From Dryocosmus kuriphilus (taxonomy: Eukaryota; Arthropoda; Insecta; Hymenoptera; Cynipidae), in the NCBI GenBank assembly GCA_038277395.1, contig CM076190.1, forward strand, positions 237,639,177-237,703,176: a stretch of DNA of 64,000 bases. Reading direction: 5' to 3'. The notes beneath the pieces are model-generated. The model saw only the letters and a list, made by a program, of their open reading frames with translations, did not search any database and had not been told where the DNA came from. The stretch's first letter is position 1, and each line of letters starts with the position of its first letter. This document shows positions 1 through 10,439 of the stretch, one piece after another. The translations under genes and the position numbers were made by a program.

Positions 1-974
1 ACATGTTCATTCATCAACAATGCTTTCAAAGTTCCCAAAATTGGAACGTAATGATAGACGCAGTTATTGTCACTATCAGATACAGAAAAACTCACTTCTT
101 CAGGATCGAGCAGATTATAATTTTTATGAAAATAACTTTTTCTGCAGAAAGCGCTTCGTAAAACACCGTAATTAGAATTTGTAGCATTCATAAGGTCCCC
201 GAAACTATTATCGAACAAATTATAAATGTCTGCTTTCTCGTTCTCAGAAAACTTACTACTTTTCACAGAATTAAGAAATTTTTCTCTACGAAATTCAAAC
301 ACGGCTGTGTTACCTTCTATCGTTTCTTGAATTACAACTTCTGTTGCGAAATGTTTAGCACTTACACTTAAATATAACCTGGCTAAATTATCAACTGCGG
401 AATCCCTAATACTATCCAATTCTTCCAACGTAATATTCGGCCTACTTTCAATGTCATTTTCTATTGATGCATTAACATTGGGACTATCTTCATCGCCCAT
501 AGCAACGTTTAGAGTGTAAGACTGAGGATTTTCTACCTCTATATTATGTATATTTTCATCTTCATTATGACACGTAGTGCAATGAATTCTCAATGAGTTT
601 GCTGTATAAAATTTCTTTTTTGGATTTGGACAATGTAGAAGGGAACAAAATATTCCATCATGAGGCTCGTCAGAATGTTTATAGACATGAAGTTTCAGAG
701 ATTTTATATCTTTACACTTGAATTGACATTGTTTTTGCGCACAATATCCGATTTGGGACTTACATTCAGGATGGTAACGACGAAGATGCTGCCTGAAGCT
801 TTCGTACTTCCTATACTGTTTTGTACATCCCGGATAATAGCAAAATATTTGTAGATTGATATCATTTTTAAGTCGTAGTTGATGTCTATTGTACGTGCGT
901 ATTTCTCGAAAACTATTTTTGCACAAAAAGCAGACGAAAATTGCGAAAATGAAACCTGTTACAATTTTTTTCAT
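1..974 (-). CDS. C2H2 zinc-finger protein, N-terminal part, runs off the left edge
   Basis: An uninterrupted reading frame of 324 codons runs from an ATG at 974-972 to the window edge. The N-terminal third holds several C2H2-type finger-like units: FVCFLCKNSF...H, then CYYPGC...HLRRYH, then CAQKQCQFKC...HVYKH, then CSLLHCPN...H..CH. An acidic linker follows (GDEDSPN region). After it comes a region with the motifs SENEKADIYNLFDNSFG and YVPILGTLKALLMNEHV. From memory, similar zinc-finger plus YVPI..TLK proteins are numerous in insect, fish and cnidarian genomes and are often transposon-associated; I cannot name the family. The start is uncertain, because the first codons encode a hydrophobic stretch (KKIVTGFIFAIF) and an AG just after them could be a splice acceptor to an exon further right. 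A host gene or a domesticated element is possible. No damage is visible in this part. Confidence 0.6.
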   Translation of the reverse strand, partial: MKKIVTGFIFAIFVCFLCKNSFREIRTYNRHQLRLKNDINLQIFCYYPGCTKQYRKYESFRQHLRRYHPECKSQIGYCAQKQCQFKCKDIKSLKLHVYKHSDEPHDGIFCSLLHCPNPKKKFYTANSLRIHCTTCHNEDENIHNIEVENPQSYTLNVAMGDEDSPNVNASIENDIESRPNITLEELDSIRDSAVDNLARLYLSVSAKHFATEVVIQETIEGNTAVFEFRREKFLNSVKSSKFSENEKADIYNLFDNSFGDLMNATNSNYGVLRSAFCRKSYFHKNYNLLDPEEVSFSVSDSDNNCVYHYVPILGTLKALLMNEH

Positions 975-1415
975 TATAAAATATTTCAATCTAGCTCACT
1001 TTAATCTTTTCATTTCCAGTTAACAAAACTTTCAAAATTTATTAAGTTTAGAAAATTAAAAGGAACTCTTGGATTCGGATAATAAAGAGAATTTAATGAT
1101 AAAATAAGATTCTCTGAACATATGTAAATCCTTTATGTTGAATATGAAGAACCAGACGATTTTTGTAGGCGAAGAATCTGTGAACAATATCTGTGTATAA
1201 TGAAATTAGAATTTCAAGTAATGAAATTTTATAGTTTTTCTAATATTATGTGGCAAAACTATTTAAGGTATCACTTCTAGGAACTTTTCTCTATTCATCT
1301 TAAAATATCAAACAAAAATGTATATTTTGGTTCTATTATAACCTCCAAATTACACTCGCTCATTGTAGCCTGTACTTATTGCATATATCAGAAAAAATAC
1401 GTTGTTTCGGTGCAG
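975..1415. other. AT-rich DNA without recognisable gene
   Basis: I see no coding signal, RNA gene or clear repeat. If the zinc-finger gene has a 5' exon or promoter, it would lie here or beyond the MITE. Confidence 0.5.
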
Positions 1416-1915
1416 GTCCGGAATAGGGGCGTCCCACCTGTTTTGGCCAAATAATAGGCAAATTTTTTTTAAAAACTATTAGAATCCTTAAATGAACTAG
1501 TAATAAAACTATGTTAACCCCCGGAAATGTTTAAAATATTCCCTAAGCTTTTTATTTTGACATGTGAAATATTGGTTTCTCGCTCTTGTGAAAATCGTTT
1601 CTATAACTGACCACACATCCCCTTTTCCAAGGTTTGGGGATAAATTTAAATAATTGGTTACGAAAATACATTTAGTCATACTCATTCCCCTTTCCAATGG
1701 GGTAAACAACCAAAAAGGTCAGTTATATGTACCATTTTCACACCGCGGTGACAAACCCATATTTCACATCTCAAAATTAAAAGCGTAGGGAATATTTTTC
1801 ACATTTCCAGGGGTAAGTATAGTTTTTTTACTAGTTCATGTAACGATTCTAACAGGTTTTTAACCAAATTTCCCTATTATTTGGCCAAAACAGGTGGGAT
1901 GCCCCTATTCCGGAC
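1416..1915. mobile_element. 500-bp foldback MITE with TIRs over 200 bp
   Basis: The two halves are inverted copies. The left end begins GTCCGGAATAGGGGCGTCCC and the right end is its near-complement, GGGATGCCCCTATTCCGGAC. The arms stay alignable almost to the middle: CACCTGTTTTGGCCAAATAA on the left is mirrored at 1877-1897, and AAATATTCCCTAAGCTTTT near 1535 is mirrored near 1790. Only ~100 bp at the centre is unpaired. It has no coding capacity, since the short ORF across the middle is a by-product of the palindrome. This is the structure of a non-autonomous DNA transposon. The flanks do not show a convincing target-site duplication. Confidence 0.85.
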
Positions 1916-3887
1916 TCTACCCGTTCTTTCTTTACAATTATTGAATAGAGCAATAATTGGGATTTTTAATCAAATGACTCAATTATGGTACGATAACATG
2001 AGTCAAAATTAATTCAACTTACCTTTAGACGCTGTGAACCCTCTGAATCTGATCAGTTAGTCGACATTAGTTGGATAACAAGATTTACACATAATAGTGG
2101 TGGGTGGCGAGGTATGGTTCACGAGCGAGGTTATACGCATATGACGCGCCATCAAACGCACATTATCGGAATTACAAGTCTACTGGATTTTTACATTCCT
2201 CTTGTAACAAATAATTACATTACGCATGCAAAATTCCATTAAGTGTCGCAATTTTACCTAAACATTGTAATTTTACGATTATAAAACTTTTCCACTTCAA
2301 TGTAAATTTCCGTCAATTATCACTGGTATTTTTATTTCCTATGATTTTTGTGGTAAAATTACAGTTTTATTGTAAAATTCACATCATTGTGGGAAAATAA
2401 CGTTAGAAATCACTGTGAATTTACAAAAAATTTGGAATTTTCCCACGGAAATCATAGGAAAAAATTACAACAACGTAATGGAATTTTCATCTAAACTTTT
2501 TACCGTGTTGTATCTTTTCTCAACGTTTTAGTTATGTCTGTATCCTTGTTCTTCTTTCTTAATTCTATTTTGGAGATTTTACAGTCAGAGTTTTATGGAG
2601 TAATTTGACCGCTAATGTAATTTAAAAACGTGGGCCAAAATATATGTTTTATCAGTCATTTGTTTCAATTATCTGGTGTTTTCTTAAGTCTACATTCTCT
2701 ATATTCCTGATCTGTGCCTGTCTAGAGATTTCCAGCGTATTACCCGCGCCCCTCAGCGAGGGTCTGAGCTGGTTTGCGAGAGGGTACGAAGGAAAAGTTC
2801 ATAGTAAAACACAAATTTAATGCCGGTTTTCCCAGAATTGCGGTGAAAGATGAAGAAGGGGAAAAAAGGCATTACACTAAATTTCATACGGAAATATGAA
2901 AAAAGTTCATTTCGGCCGCCATATTGGATCCATTATTTGGAATTTGCTACTTTCCATGTAAAATTCGAAATCAGTGACCCCAAAAGCCCCCTTCCACAAA
3001 GTTTCATGCAAATCCGATCAGAAGTCGACTTTTTGCCACTTTTAGGTATCTCCTAGCACAATGTAATCCCTAACTTTGGTTTCAGTTTAAATAAATGTAT
3101 TTGAAATAATATTTACTTAGTATTCGTGAGTTTCAAGAAGTTTCTTACCTTAACTCTGATATTTTGAAATACAAATATCGCAGAAGGCAAGGTTACCGCA
3201 CATGATAATCAAGGAGATAACGACGTTACTACGTATGGATCATCTAAAGAAGAAGCAGAATCTTCATTATACATAAACTATTCACAAAATTCTTCAAGAA
3301 CGGATTATCCACTTTTATTCTACTTCTGAATGATGAGCGCTATTCATACTCTGCTCATATCATTGGTGATTGTCCTTAATTCTACTGGTAAATATAATAA
3401 TATAATATATCTGTTAATTAAGGGACAGTTTCGCGTATTCCGTAAATAAAAATTAAACGGAATTACTTCTCGACCTTTATTCTTTTCGAAACAATGAGCT
3501 TGTCCGTAATCAGGAAGAATTTAATCTGAATTTATCCTGGTGTAATCGAGAATATGGAATTGAGTTTAACAAGTGTTCATATTGATAGAAAACTTATTCG
3601 AATTTCAGAACCAGCAAGTACTTTGAGTTAAAGTGGAAGCGGAATAAATTATTCGTGATAGTAGAGACATTTGAATAAACACGAAATTAGTGCGCGTCGT
3701 TAAGAAATTTGTAAGCTTCGTGAGTTTTTCCAAAATTCAACACTTAGAATACCAAAAGAATATTATTATCTATTCTTATCACCGTAAATCGATATTTTTA
3801 TCAAAAACAGCATATCCTTTAGAAAGCATGCAAATTTTAAAATTGGAAATTATTTTATGAAATCTTCGACGTACAGGTTCTTTTTTA
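1916..3887. other. No gene recognised; weak palindromic stretch at ~2215-2505
   Basis: This is AT-rich intergenic sequence. Around 2215-2505 there is a weak inverted similarity: ATTTCCTATGATTTTTGTGG near 2334 against GGAAATCATAGGAAAAAATT near 2446, with AAAATTCCATTA-like ends on both sides. It could be an old MITE. The segment 2740-3056 is less AT-rich but shows no recognisable protein. Confidence 0.4.
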
Positions 3888-5280
3888 ACCACCAATTTCG
3901 TTAGAAAATTTAAACGCTTCAACAATTTAAGGTTATGTTAGTAAATTTTCAATGGAAATTGGTATTTTCCAATAAAAGCGTTAGGTCTTTTAGAACATAC
4001 TACATTTGTTACACTTTCACTTCTGCACCCGCTGTAGCTTTTGCACACAACCCGAGTATCCTTTTTGGCAACTAACCTTTAAAAAGTCAAATTCTATGGC
4101 AGTTTACCTGTTTCTCCCTTTCTAGAACGCTTTTCTAGACACAGAAGGTGCTTTCGGGTTTTGTCCGGTTTACATGGTTTTCAAACATTTGATTGATTCC
4201 AAAATTGAATTTCTGCAAACATTCAAATGCAGAAGCGCTCTAAAGTTACAAAAGTAGGAGGTGCTGTAATTAGATAACCATTAGATGTCGCAGCAGAAGA
4301 TTTCTTTTAGTCAAAGGAAACTATTTATATAAAGAAATAAGCTCTACAGTTTGGCTTCTGTTGTGTTTTCTGGAGAGAAAATCATACCTTAAAATACATT
4401 TTATTGAAAAGAATATAAACTTCAAATATTTTAGGTAATATTTGGCACTTTTTACGAAATTGGACATAGAATTCATAAAAAATTATTAGCTCCTTTAAAA
4501 AACTTACTGATTTAAGTAATTTGAGATTACGTTAATAAAATTTAGTCAAAAATGAAAATTTTACAGTAAAGAGCATTAACTGCTTTAAAGAACTTGTATT
4601 TTTCACCGTTATGAGGCTATGCTAGGGAACTTTCGTCTGAAATCAATCCTTTTTAATAAATCATTAGGCACTTCAGGAAACTTGCAATTTTCACTAACTT
4701 TGGTTCACGTTAGGGAATTGTCACTGGAAATGGATACTCTTCAATAACAAAATTATCTTTTTTAGTAAACTACAAGTTTCACAAACTTGAGGTCTTCCTG
4801 AAAACTCAATAGCTTGAAGAATTTAAAGTTATGTTAGGAAAGCATCACCACAAAGTAATATTTTCATGACATTTGATATTATATATTTTAAAAAAAAATG
4901 AAACTTGTATCATCTTTATGTTATATTAATTTCTTTTGTTATTTTGTATGAGCTCTCATAAAAATGTTAAACTTCTTTGTGAATCACGTACTATAAAGAT
5001 CTAGTGTTTTGTATGAAAAATACCGATTTATAGACAAATTCTATGAACACCATCAAATTCTCGAACCCACTTTTCTAATAGCATGCATTACTGAATATAA
5101 TCTTTTTACACTTAATGTAACTTTTGCAGCAATCGAAAATTCTCGGAAATCAACACTTTCCCGTCATGAGACCGTCAGGTCTTTGAGAAAAAAGTACGAT
5201 CTTCAACAGTATAGATTATGTTGCAAAATTTTCGCTCGAAATGGATATTTTTCAACAGAAATTAAGACGTAGTATATAAA
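3888..5280. repeat. Degenerate tandem repeat, period about 90 bp
   Basis: Units share a loose pattern: a TTTAGAAAACTTG-like start, then CACAAACTTGAGGTTACGTTAGG-like sequence, then a GAAATGGATATTTTTCAATA-like end. The clearest consecutive units begin near 4497, 4592, 4681 and 4762. More isolated ones lie near 3888 and 5190-5260. Divergence is high, so this is an old decayed array. No coding content is visible. The 87-residue ORF at 5009-5272 falls inside it and has no features of its own. Confidence 0.5.
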
Positions 5281-5604
5281 TCCTTAGAACCTTAGAAAAA
5301 TCATTTAATTCCGAAAGAAGACTTTAGGATAAAACAATTTTACGCTATTACTTAAACAAGGAACAGAAAGTCGAAGCATGTAACATCGAGAGCTTGTTTG
5401 TACACACTAGTCGCAAAAACTTTAACTTTCTTCGATTCGTAATAGTGGATCATTTTGATCTGAAGTTGATGATCAGATTGATCTGCAAAAGTTTGATACA
5501 CCGTGGTTTACCGTTTGCAAATGTTTTTAACCAATTAATGCTCTAAATTCTCGTAAATATTACACGTGTTCCGCCTATTGCTACGAAGCTTTAAAAACGT
5601 TTTA
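5281..5604. other. No feature seen
   Basis: This is AT-rich sequence between the degenerate tandem repeat and the duplicated gene-like unit. The short word TTGATCTGAAGTTGATGATCAGATTGATC near 5457 (partly self-complementary around TGATCA) is the only oddity. Confidence 0.4.
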
Positions 5605-6209
5605 AAAATATTTATGTTTCTTGTTGCAGAGTTAAGTTTACAGTTTGATTGTTACCCCAATGGCGAACGTATTCCATGGAACGGACGTTTTTTTGTTCTT
5701 TTGGCTTATCTCATCCTCCTTTCAGAGATACGAGTCTTGTTAATATTCCGAGTCCTCTTACCGGGTCTCCTATGAGGGCTCCGTGTCCTGTTGCAGATCC
5801 CAGTCTTCCTAGCACGTCTCCTCATCGTAACAGATCCAGGTTTCCTCGTGCCTGGTCATGGTCTTCAATTGCCGAATATTCTTCCCCTGCCAGACGTGAG
5901 CTTATCCGATTGATTCCCCGATCAAATTTGAATCAACTATTCCAACTTCGAAGATACACATTTCCTGCTGATAAGCGACTTAAAATAAAAATAAGACAGA
6001 ATATCTACGGACCCGTGCCAACCCAGGAACAAACTGTATTGTCATCATCCGAGGGTGATGTCTTTGCAATATTGAGGAATCAGGATATTCTTGATGGAAT
6101 ATATATTCCTTCACCTGATAAGCGGTTTAAATTAAGGGCGAAAATAAATATGAGAAGCGGGGAAATTACAGCATTGAACCCAGAGGAAAAATCAAGGAAG
6201 CTCGTGTAG
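5605..6209 (+). pseudogene. Frameshifted copy of a gene-like unit (relative at 45.5-46.2 kb)
   Basis: Homology to the inverted unit at 45517-46186 begins at GTTTTAAAAATAT, just before TTTCTTGTTGCAG, which looks like a 3' splice site, and runs to a TAG at 6209. The protein reads FDCYPNGERIPWNGRF in one frame. It then shifts by +1 at a lengthened T-run (about 5688-5694) into a frame with a Pro/Ser/Arg-rich part (SPLTGSP, RNRSRFPRAWS). That frame ends in a conserved block ELIRLIPRS...QLRRYTFPADK...IYGP...QTVLSS.EGDVFAIL...DGIY...RAKINM.SGEITALNPEE. The other copy has no such shift. I do not recognise the family. The last ~90 residues faintly resemble the linker between protease and reverse transcriptase in gypsy-type pol proteins (inference, weak), so a retroelement remnant is an alternative to a host gene. 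Confidence 0.55.
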
Positions 6210-7337
6210 GTCTTCATTTCCCGATCCGAAGGAATTTTATATTAAAAGTATAGGCCATAATTCTCTACTTTGTTCATTCATTCTAAACAACTTTTTAATG
6301 GAATTTTAATATTCAAGCCTCAAAATATTCTCCGTAAACAAAAATTATCACAAAACTACTTTCTGAAGGAAACCGTATTCTTTTTAAGGAGTCAAAAATT
6401 GGAGCCCTACGCTACATTTTTTCACTTGAAAAGCTAATTATTGTCTGCCCTAAAGGGCTAACTTGTTTGAAAAATATACATTTTTAATAAGAAAAAGGAA
6501 AATGTAACATTCTTGATATATTTACATATGCAAATAATTACATCTGTTGAGAAAGGAATGATCGAGAATTGGCGCCTAATGTTTTTAATTCATTTTTTAT
6601 CAGTCTTTTGTGCAAAATAAGAATGATGACAATAAAGGAATATTGAAATATTTGTGTTAAATAGTATTTTCAACGAAAACCTTATTTTCCTCTATCCGCT
6701 CAAATCTGTGAGAAATATAAGATACATTTAAAATTGGTGAATCGCTTGAAATTGCTTTGAAATCGGTGAAAATCTTTTGAATATCTCTTGAAATCTCTTG
6801 ACATATTTGGAAATATTTTAGTCCATTAAAATCTTTGAAGCCTGTGAAGTTCCGTAAAAATTACTTCAAATCTTCTAATCACTTTTGGATTTCTTTGAAA
6901 TTTTTAACATCATGGAAATAGCTCAAGGTAGGTTTCAGGAAAAATTTATTCAGTATTTATTATTATTTCAAAGCTTCATACTAATAACCAATTATATTAC
7001 GGCCCATAAAATTGCGCCGCCTACTCTGCCTATAAGTTAATGTGGGCCTGGAATCTCGAAAAAGTGTAGCCTACAGTGTTTACACATATTGTAAAGAGTC
7101 GTACCTAAAGTTTTACGAGTCAAATAATATTTGCAAAAATTAATAGTGATTATTGTGTACAGGAGTGTGTTCTAATATATAAGCGATTTCATTGCAAATT
7201 AGACCCTACTTTGACACTAAAAAAGGCTGAAAATTCAATCTTCTCCACGCAGAGCATTACACGAGAGTCTACATTTAGACCTACTTTCATGCTATAGACT
7301 CTACCCTCTTTTGATTCTCTAGACCCTACCCTGGTAT
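6210..7337. other. No gene; TTGAAAT-rich stretch at 6720-6940
   Basis: Part of this gap (6720-6940) carries the same loose TTGAAAT/CTTTGAAAT iteration seen on a larger scale at 24.3-27.7 kb. The rest shows no recognisable structure. Confidence 0.5.
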
Positions 7338-7690
7338 TAATAATAACAATAATAATAATAATAATTATTATTATTATATTACTATTACAGCAAGTAGTAT
7401 TTTTTCTAGCGTATGTGTGGTGTATTTATGAACTTCCTCAATTCAAAATAACACCTCTTACTTCAGGCATCCCTTTAGAATTGAGCGAAAGATGCTATGC
7501 TTCATGGTCCAAAGCAGGATTATTCTATTTATTTGACGAATGCGAAAAGAGAAGGATTTTTGAAACGGCATCTGACACCAACGAATCTGCTAAGCACTTG
7601 CCGCGCTCGCGACCGTGTTTAGTAACAAAATACAGGGTTAAGATTACCAGTGGGAGGAGGCAGGACAATTAGTAATAATAATAATAATAG
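7338..7690. repeat. Two (TAA)n/(ATT)n microsatellites flanking 280 bp
   Basis: Imperfect (TAA)n/(TTA)n tracts occupy about 7338-7382 and 7668-7690. The 280 bp between them carries an 85-residue ORF (7415-7672) with no recognised domain, possibly the 3' scrap of a LINE with a (TAA)n tail. The right tract directly precedes the truncated R4/Dong-like element. Dong elements are known to insert in TAA repeats, so the tract may be the original target. Confidence 0.55.
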
Positions 7691-7719
7691 TACTAACAAT
7701 ATTAGTGAGTAAATAATCA

Positions 7720-9262
7720 GAAAAACTTGTGTTTCTGAGTTATTTGGGGAAGAAATGTCCAGGCGACCAATACGCTTGCTGTTCCCATACTGATCTACAC
7801 ATTTGGGGCCATGAAGTGAAACGCTGATGAATTGAAGAACATTAACCCAAAAACGCATAAAATGATCACAATCCATCAAACTCATCATTCTAGATCTTTC
7901 ATACTTCGAACACACATTCCGCGAGATTAATGAGGAATAAAACTATTGAGTTTGGAGTGTCTTCATCGGGGAAATGTCTTCGTAGCAGCCTGTTCGTTTG
8001 TAAGTAGCACAGAACATCTTATGCGACTTACGTACCAACATGAGTTCACTAGAATTGCCTTCTTTCTGTACCATGTCGCAGACAGGGCAGCAGAGGTGCT
8101 CGGTCTCCGGCTTCATTCCAACAACAACACGCTTGGCCTGCCATCGCTGTCACCTTCGGTTCTCAAAAGCCGTGTGAAGGAAGCAGAGCTCTCCTCTCTA
8201 CTGAGAGAAGATGTCGGCAACTCACTTCACGGTCAATTCTACGAAGCGATACGTAGAGAAAAACTATCGAGAGGCTTGTCTAACATGTTTCTCAAGTGTG
8301 CTGAGCTGAGACCGGAGACCCAGAGATTCCTTTTTGCGTGCTAGGACGGCGTTATCGACATCTTTATTTACCGCGACCGTGTGGTGAATATACCTGTCGG
8401 CTTTACCAACTGCCGAGCACGCAAAAAAGGGCGAGAAGCTCTCGGACATATCCTCAGCGGATGGTCAAAATATGCGCCTTCTGGATACATTGAGAGGCAC
8501 AATGCGGCTCTAAAAGTGCTGTATTAACATCTTCGGCACTTCCATGGTGACGATGCAACACCCGTTTTGCCATACACCCAAGGGAATCTGGAGTCCGTCG
8601 TAGAATATAACCAGTGTTAGATCTACTGAAAACTTTCATTCTCCACTTCTCACTGTATGAGTGAGGTGAAGCCTTATATTGTCCTCCATGTGCTGCAATA
8701 TAAGGTCATTCACGTGATTGAGTTTTTGGGCCAACCGATGGTAACATTACGTCGAAGGAGGAAGAGATGCGGACTAAATATCAAGATCTGCTTTTTGAAT
8801 TAGGTAGGCTGTATCGAGGATTCAAAGTCCATCTTGTAATTCTCATTATTGGCTGCCTTAGAGGTATGAAGTTTTCCTTCTTAAGCTAACAAAAAAAATC
8901 CCGGCTCACCATCATCAAGCTTCGAACATCGCAAGCCATATACAAAAGGCAGTACTATTGGGTCACGTCATCTAGTCTCTCAACACTATGCCGTGTAATA
9001 TGTAGTATCTAGATTGGTAGCTCCCAGGAAGCATCATAATTTGTGAACTTTTCAGCTTCAGTACTTACGCTCGCTGCGCAAGAACGCCGGCGGTATGTGG
9101 GAAAGAAAAATATCAGTATTCAGCTCAGTCACCTCGCAAAAAATTCCACTCTTGCTTACCTTCTGAACAGAAGGAGCAGAAGTAGACGACGTATATGTTT
9201 CAGTTGCCTTCGGATTGGCCTATCTACTAGAGAGACCATGATCTTCAATATTCAGTTATATT
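7720..9262 (+). pseudogene. R4/Dong-like LINE remnant A, C-terminal ORF and 3' UTR
   Basis: Conceptual translation across several stops and shifts gives the C-terminal part of a non-LTR retrotransposon polyprotein. Landmarks are MSLECLHRGNVFVAACS...LMRL.YQHEFTRIAFFLY (7946 onward), ETQRFLFAC-stop-DGVI (8310-8360), NCRARKKGREALGHILSGW (8408-8465; a degraded zinc-knuckle HILSGC motif with Cys changed to Trp), and YIERHNAALKVLY-stop-HLRHF (8485-8545). Next comes a region matching the restriction-like-endonuclease C-terminus (KVIHVIEFLGQPM at 8700-8745, then HHQASNIASHIQKAVLLGHV near 8910-8965). The sequence from 7720 to 7935 is the inverse of 14296-14480, where it reads IDRKTRKIITIHRSFHS, a motif of the R2/R4 group. 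It is 5'-truncated next to a TAA microsatellite and inactive. Confidence 0.75.
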
Positions 9263-9544
9263 GAAAGGAATTTTATAATTTGAGATCACTTTATTTAATG
9301 AACTTTTTAATGTAACGTAATTCGATTAAAATTAAAAGTAACTTAAGTTCCAAATATTGTCTTCCTGCTGAATTTAATTGAACATTGAAATTGAAAAATT
9401 TTTAAAAACTTATTTGCGCAAATGCATGTTATACATGTAAAGCCATTAAAAAGAAGGAGTGACTAATATAGCAAAATACTGGAAATACGTTTTCTGTATG
9501 TCATTCTTCCAATTTTTTTTAAATATTAATGTATTATGTAGGAG
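9263..9544. other. Spacer between two tail-to-tail LINE 3' ends
   Basis: About 280 bp of AT-rich sequence separates the 3' ends of remnants A (plus) and B (minus). Because A (about 8690-9262) and B (about 9545-10130) are inverted copies, this is the loop of a potential ~570-bp-arm hairpin. I see no gene in it. Confidence 0.6.
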
Positions 9545-10212
9545 CAGTTGTAGGCTTCGGAAGCATCGATCATGGTTTTTCTAATAGATTAGCTAATCCC
9601 AAAACAACTGAAGCCTGCACGTCACCCGATTCTGCTTCTTCTGTCTAGAAAGTAAGCAAGGGTAGGGATTTTTTGCGAGGTGACTACGCGCTGAACTCTG
9701 GATTTTCTTTCGCACATACTGCCGATGTTCTTAGGCGGCGAACAAAAGTGTTGGAGGTGGAAAACTGACAACTTTGGATGCTCTTTTAAAGCTACCAACC
9801 TAGATATTACATATCACAAGGTACAGTGCTGATGGACCAGATGAAGTGACCCAAGAAGTAGCCTTTGCATACGGCTCGCGATGTTCGAAGCTTGATGTTG
9901 GCAAGCCGGGATCATTTTTAATTGGCTTAAGAAGGAAGCCTTCGTACCTCCAAAGTAGCCAACAATGAGAACTAGAAAATGGTCTTTATATCCTGGATAC
10001 AGCCTACCCAATTTAAAAAGCAAATCTTGTTATTTAGCCCGCGTCTCTTCCTCCTTCGATGTAATGTTACCATCAACTGGCGCTGAAAACTAAATCACAT
10101 GAATGACGTTTGTATTCAGGTCATGGATGACAATATCAAGCTGGTTATTTTCTACGACTGATCTTAGACAACCAAGGATGTATGGCCAAAATGATTCTTC
10201 CATCGATAAAAT
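9545..10212 (-). pseudogene. R4/Dong-like LINE remnant B, 3' part (endonuclease end and UTR)
   Basis: The minus strand continues the R4-like protein of 13615-14740 after an interrupting R1-like LINE. Reading down from 10212 it gives ILGCLRSVVENNQLDIVIHD, then VIHVI and NITSKEEETRAK, then LLFKLGRLYPGYKDHFLVLI, VGYFGG and HQASNIASRMQ. This matches the C-terminal restriction-like endonuclease region of R4/Dong elements; DIVIHD fits the PD...D catalytic part and VGYFGG the downstream turn. Its 3' UTR (9545-9800) is an inverted copy of 9010-9262. At least one stop (TAG in the codon after VIHVI) is present. Confidence 0.7.
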
Positions 10213-10439
10213 TTTTTTTCGTAATGGGAGGAGGTAATCCTGTTTACGGACTGAGTGTAAGACTCGGCCTAAGAAACGGCAATACCCACTTTCGCATTAC
10301 TTCAGGTGCATGGTTTATATGCCAATGAGTTCCGCGAAGAAGGTAGGTTTACGCATCTTCTTCGCTAGTTTGGTATTGCCACATCTCAGCCTCGCCGTCC
10401 TTCGACACCTACGAATGCAGAACATTCAGCCTTTGCCTT

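Noticed and set aside
2215..2505. Second MITE
   Set aside because: Some inverted similarity exists, but arms are short and broken and no clear termini can be placed; mentioned only as a weak palindrome.
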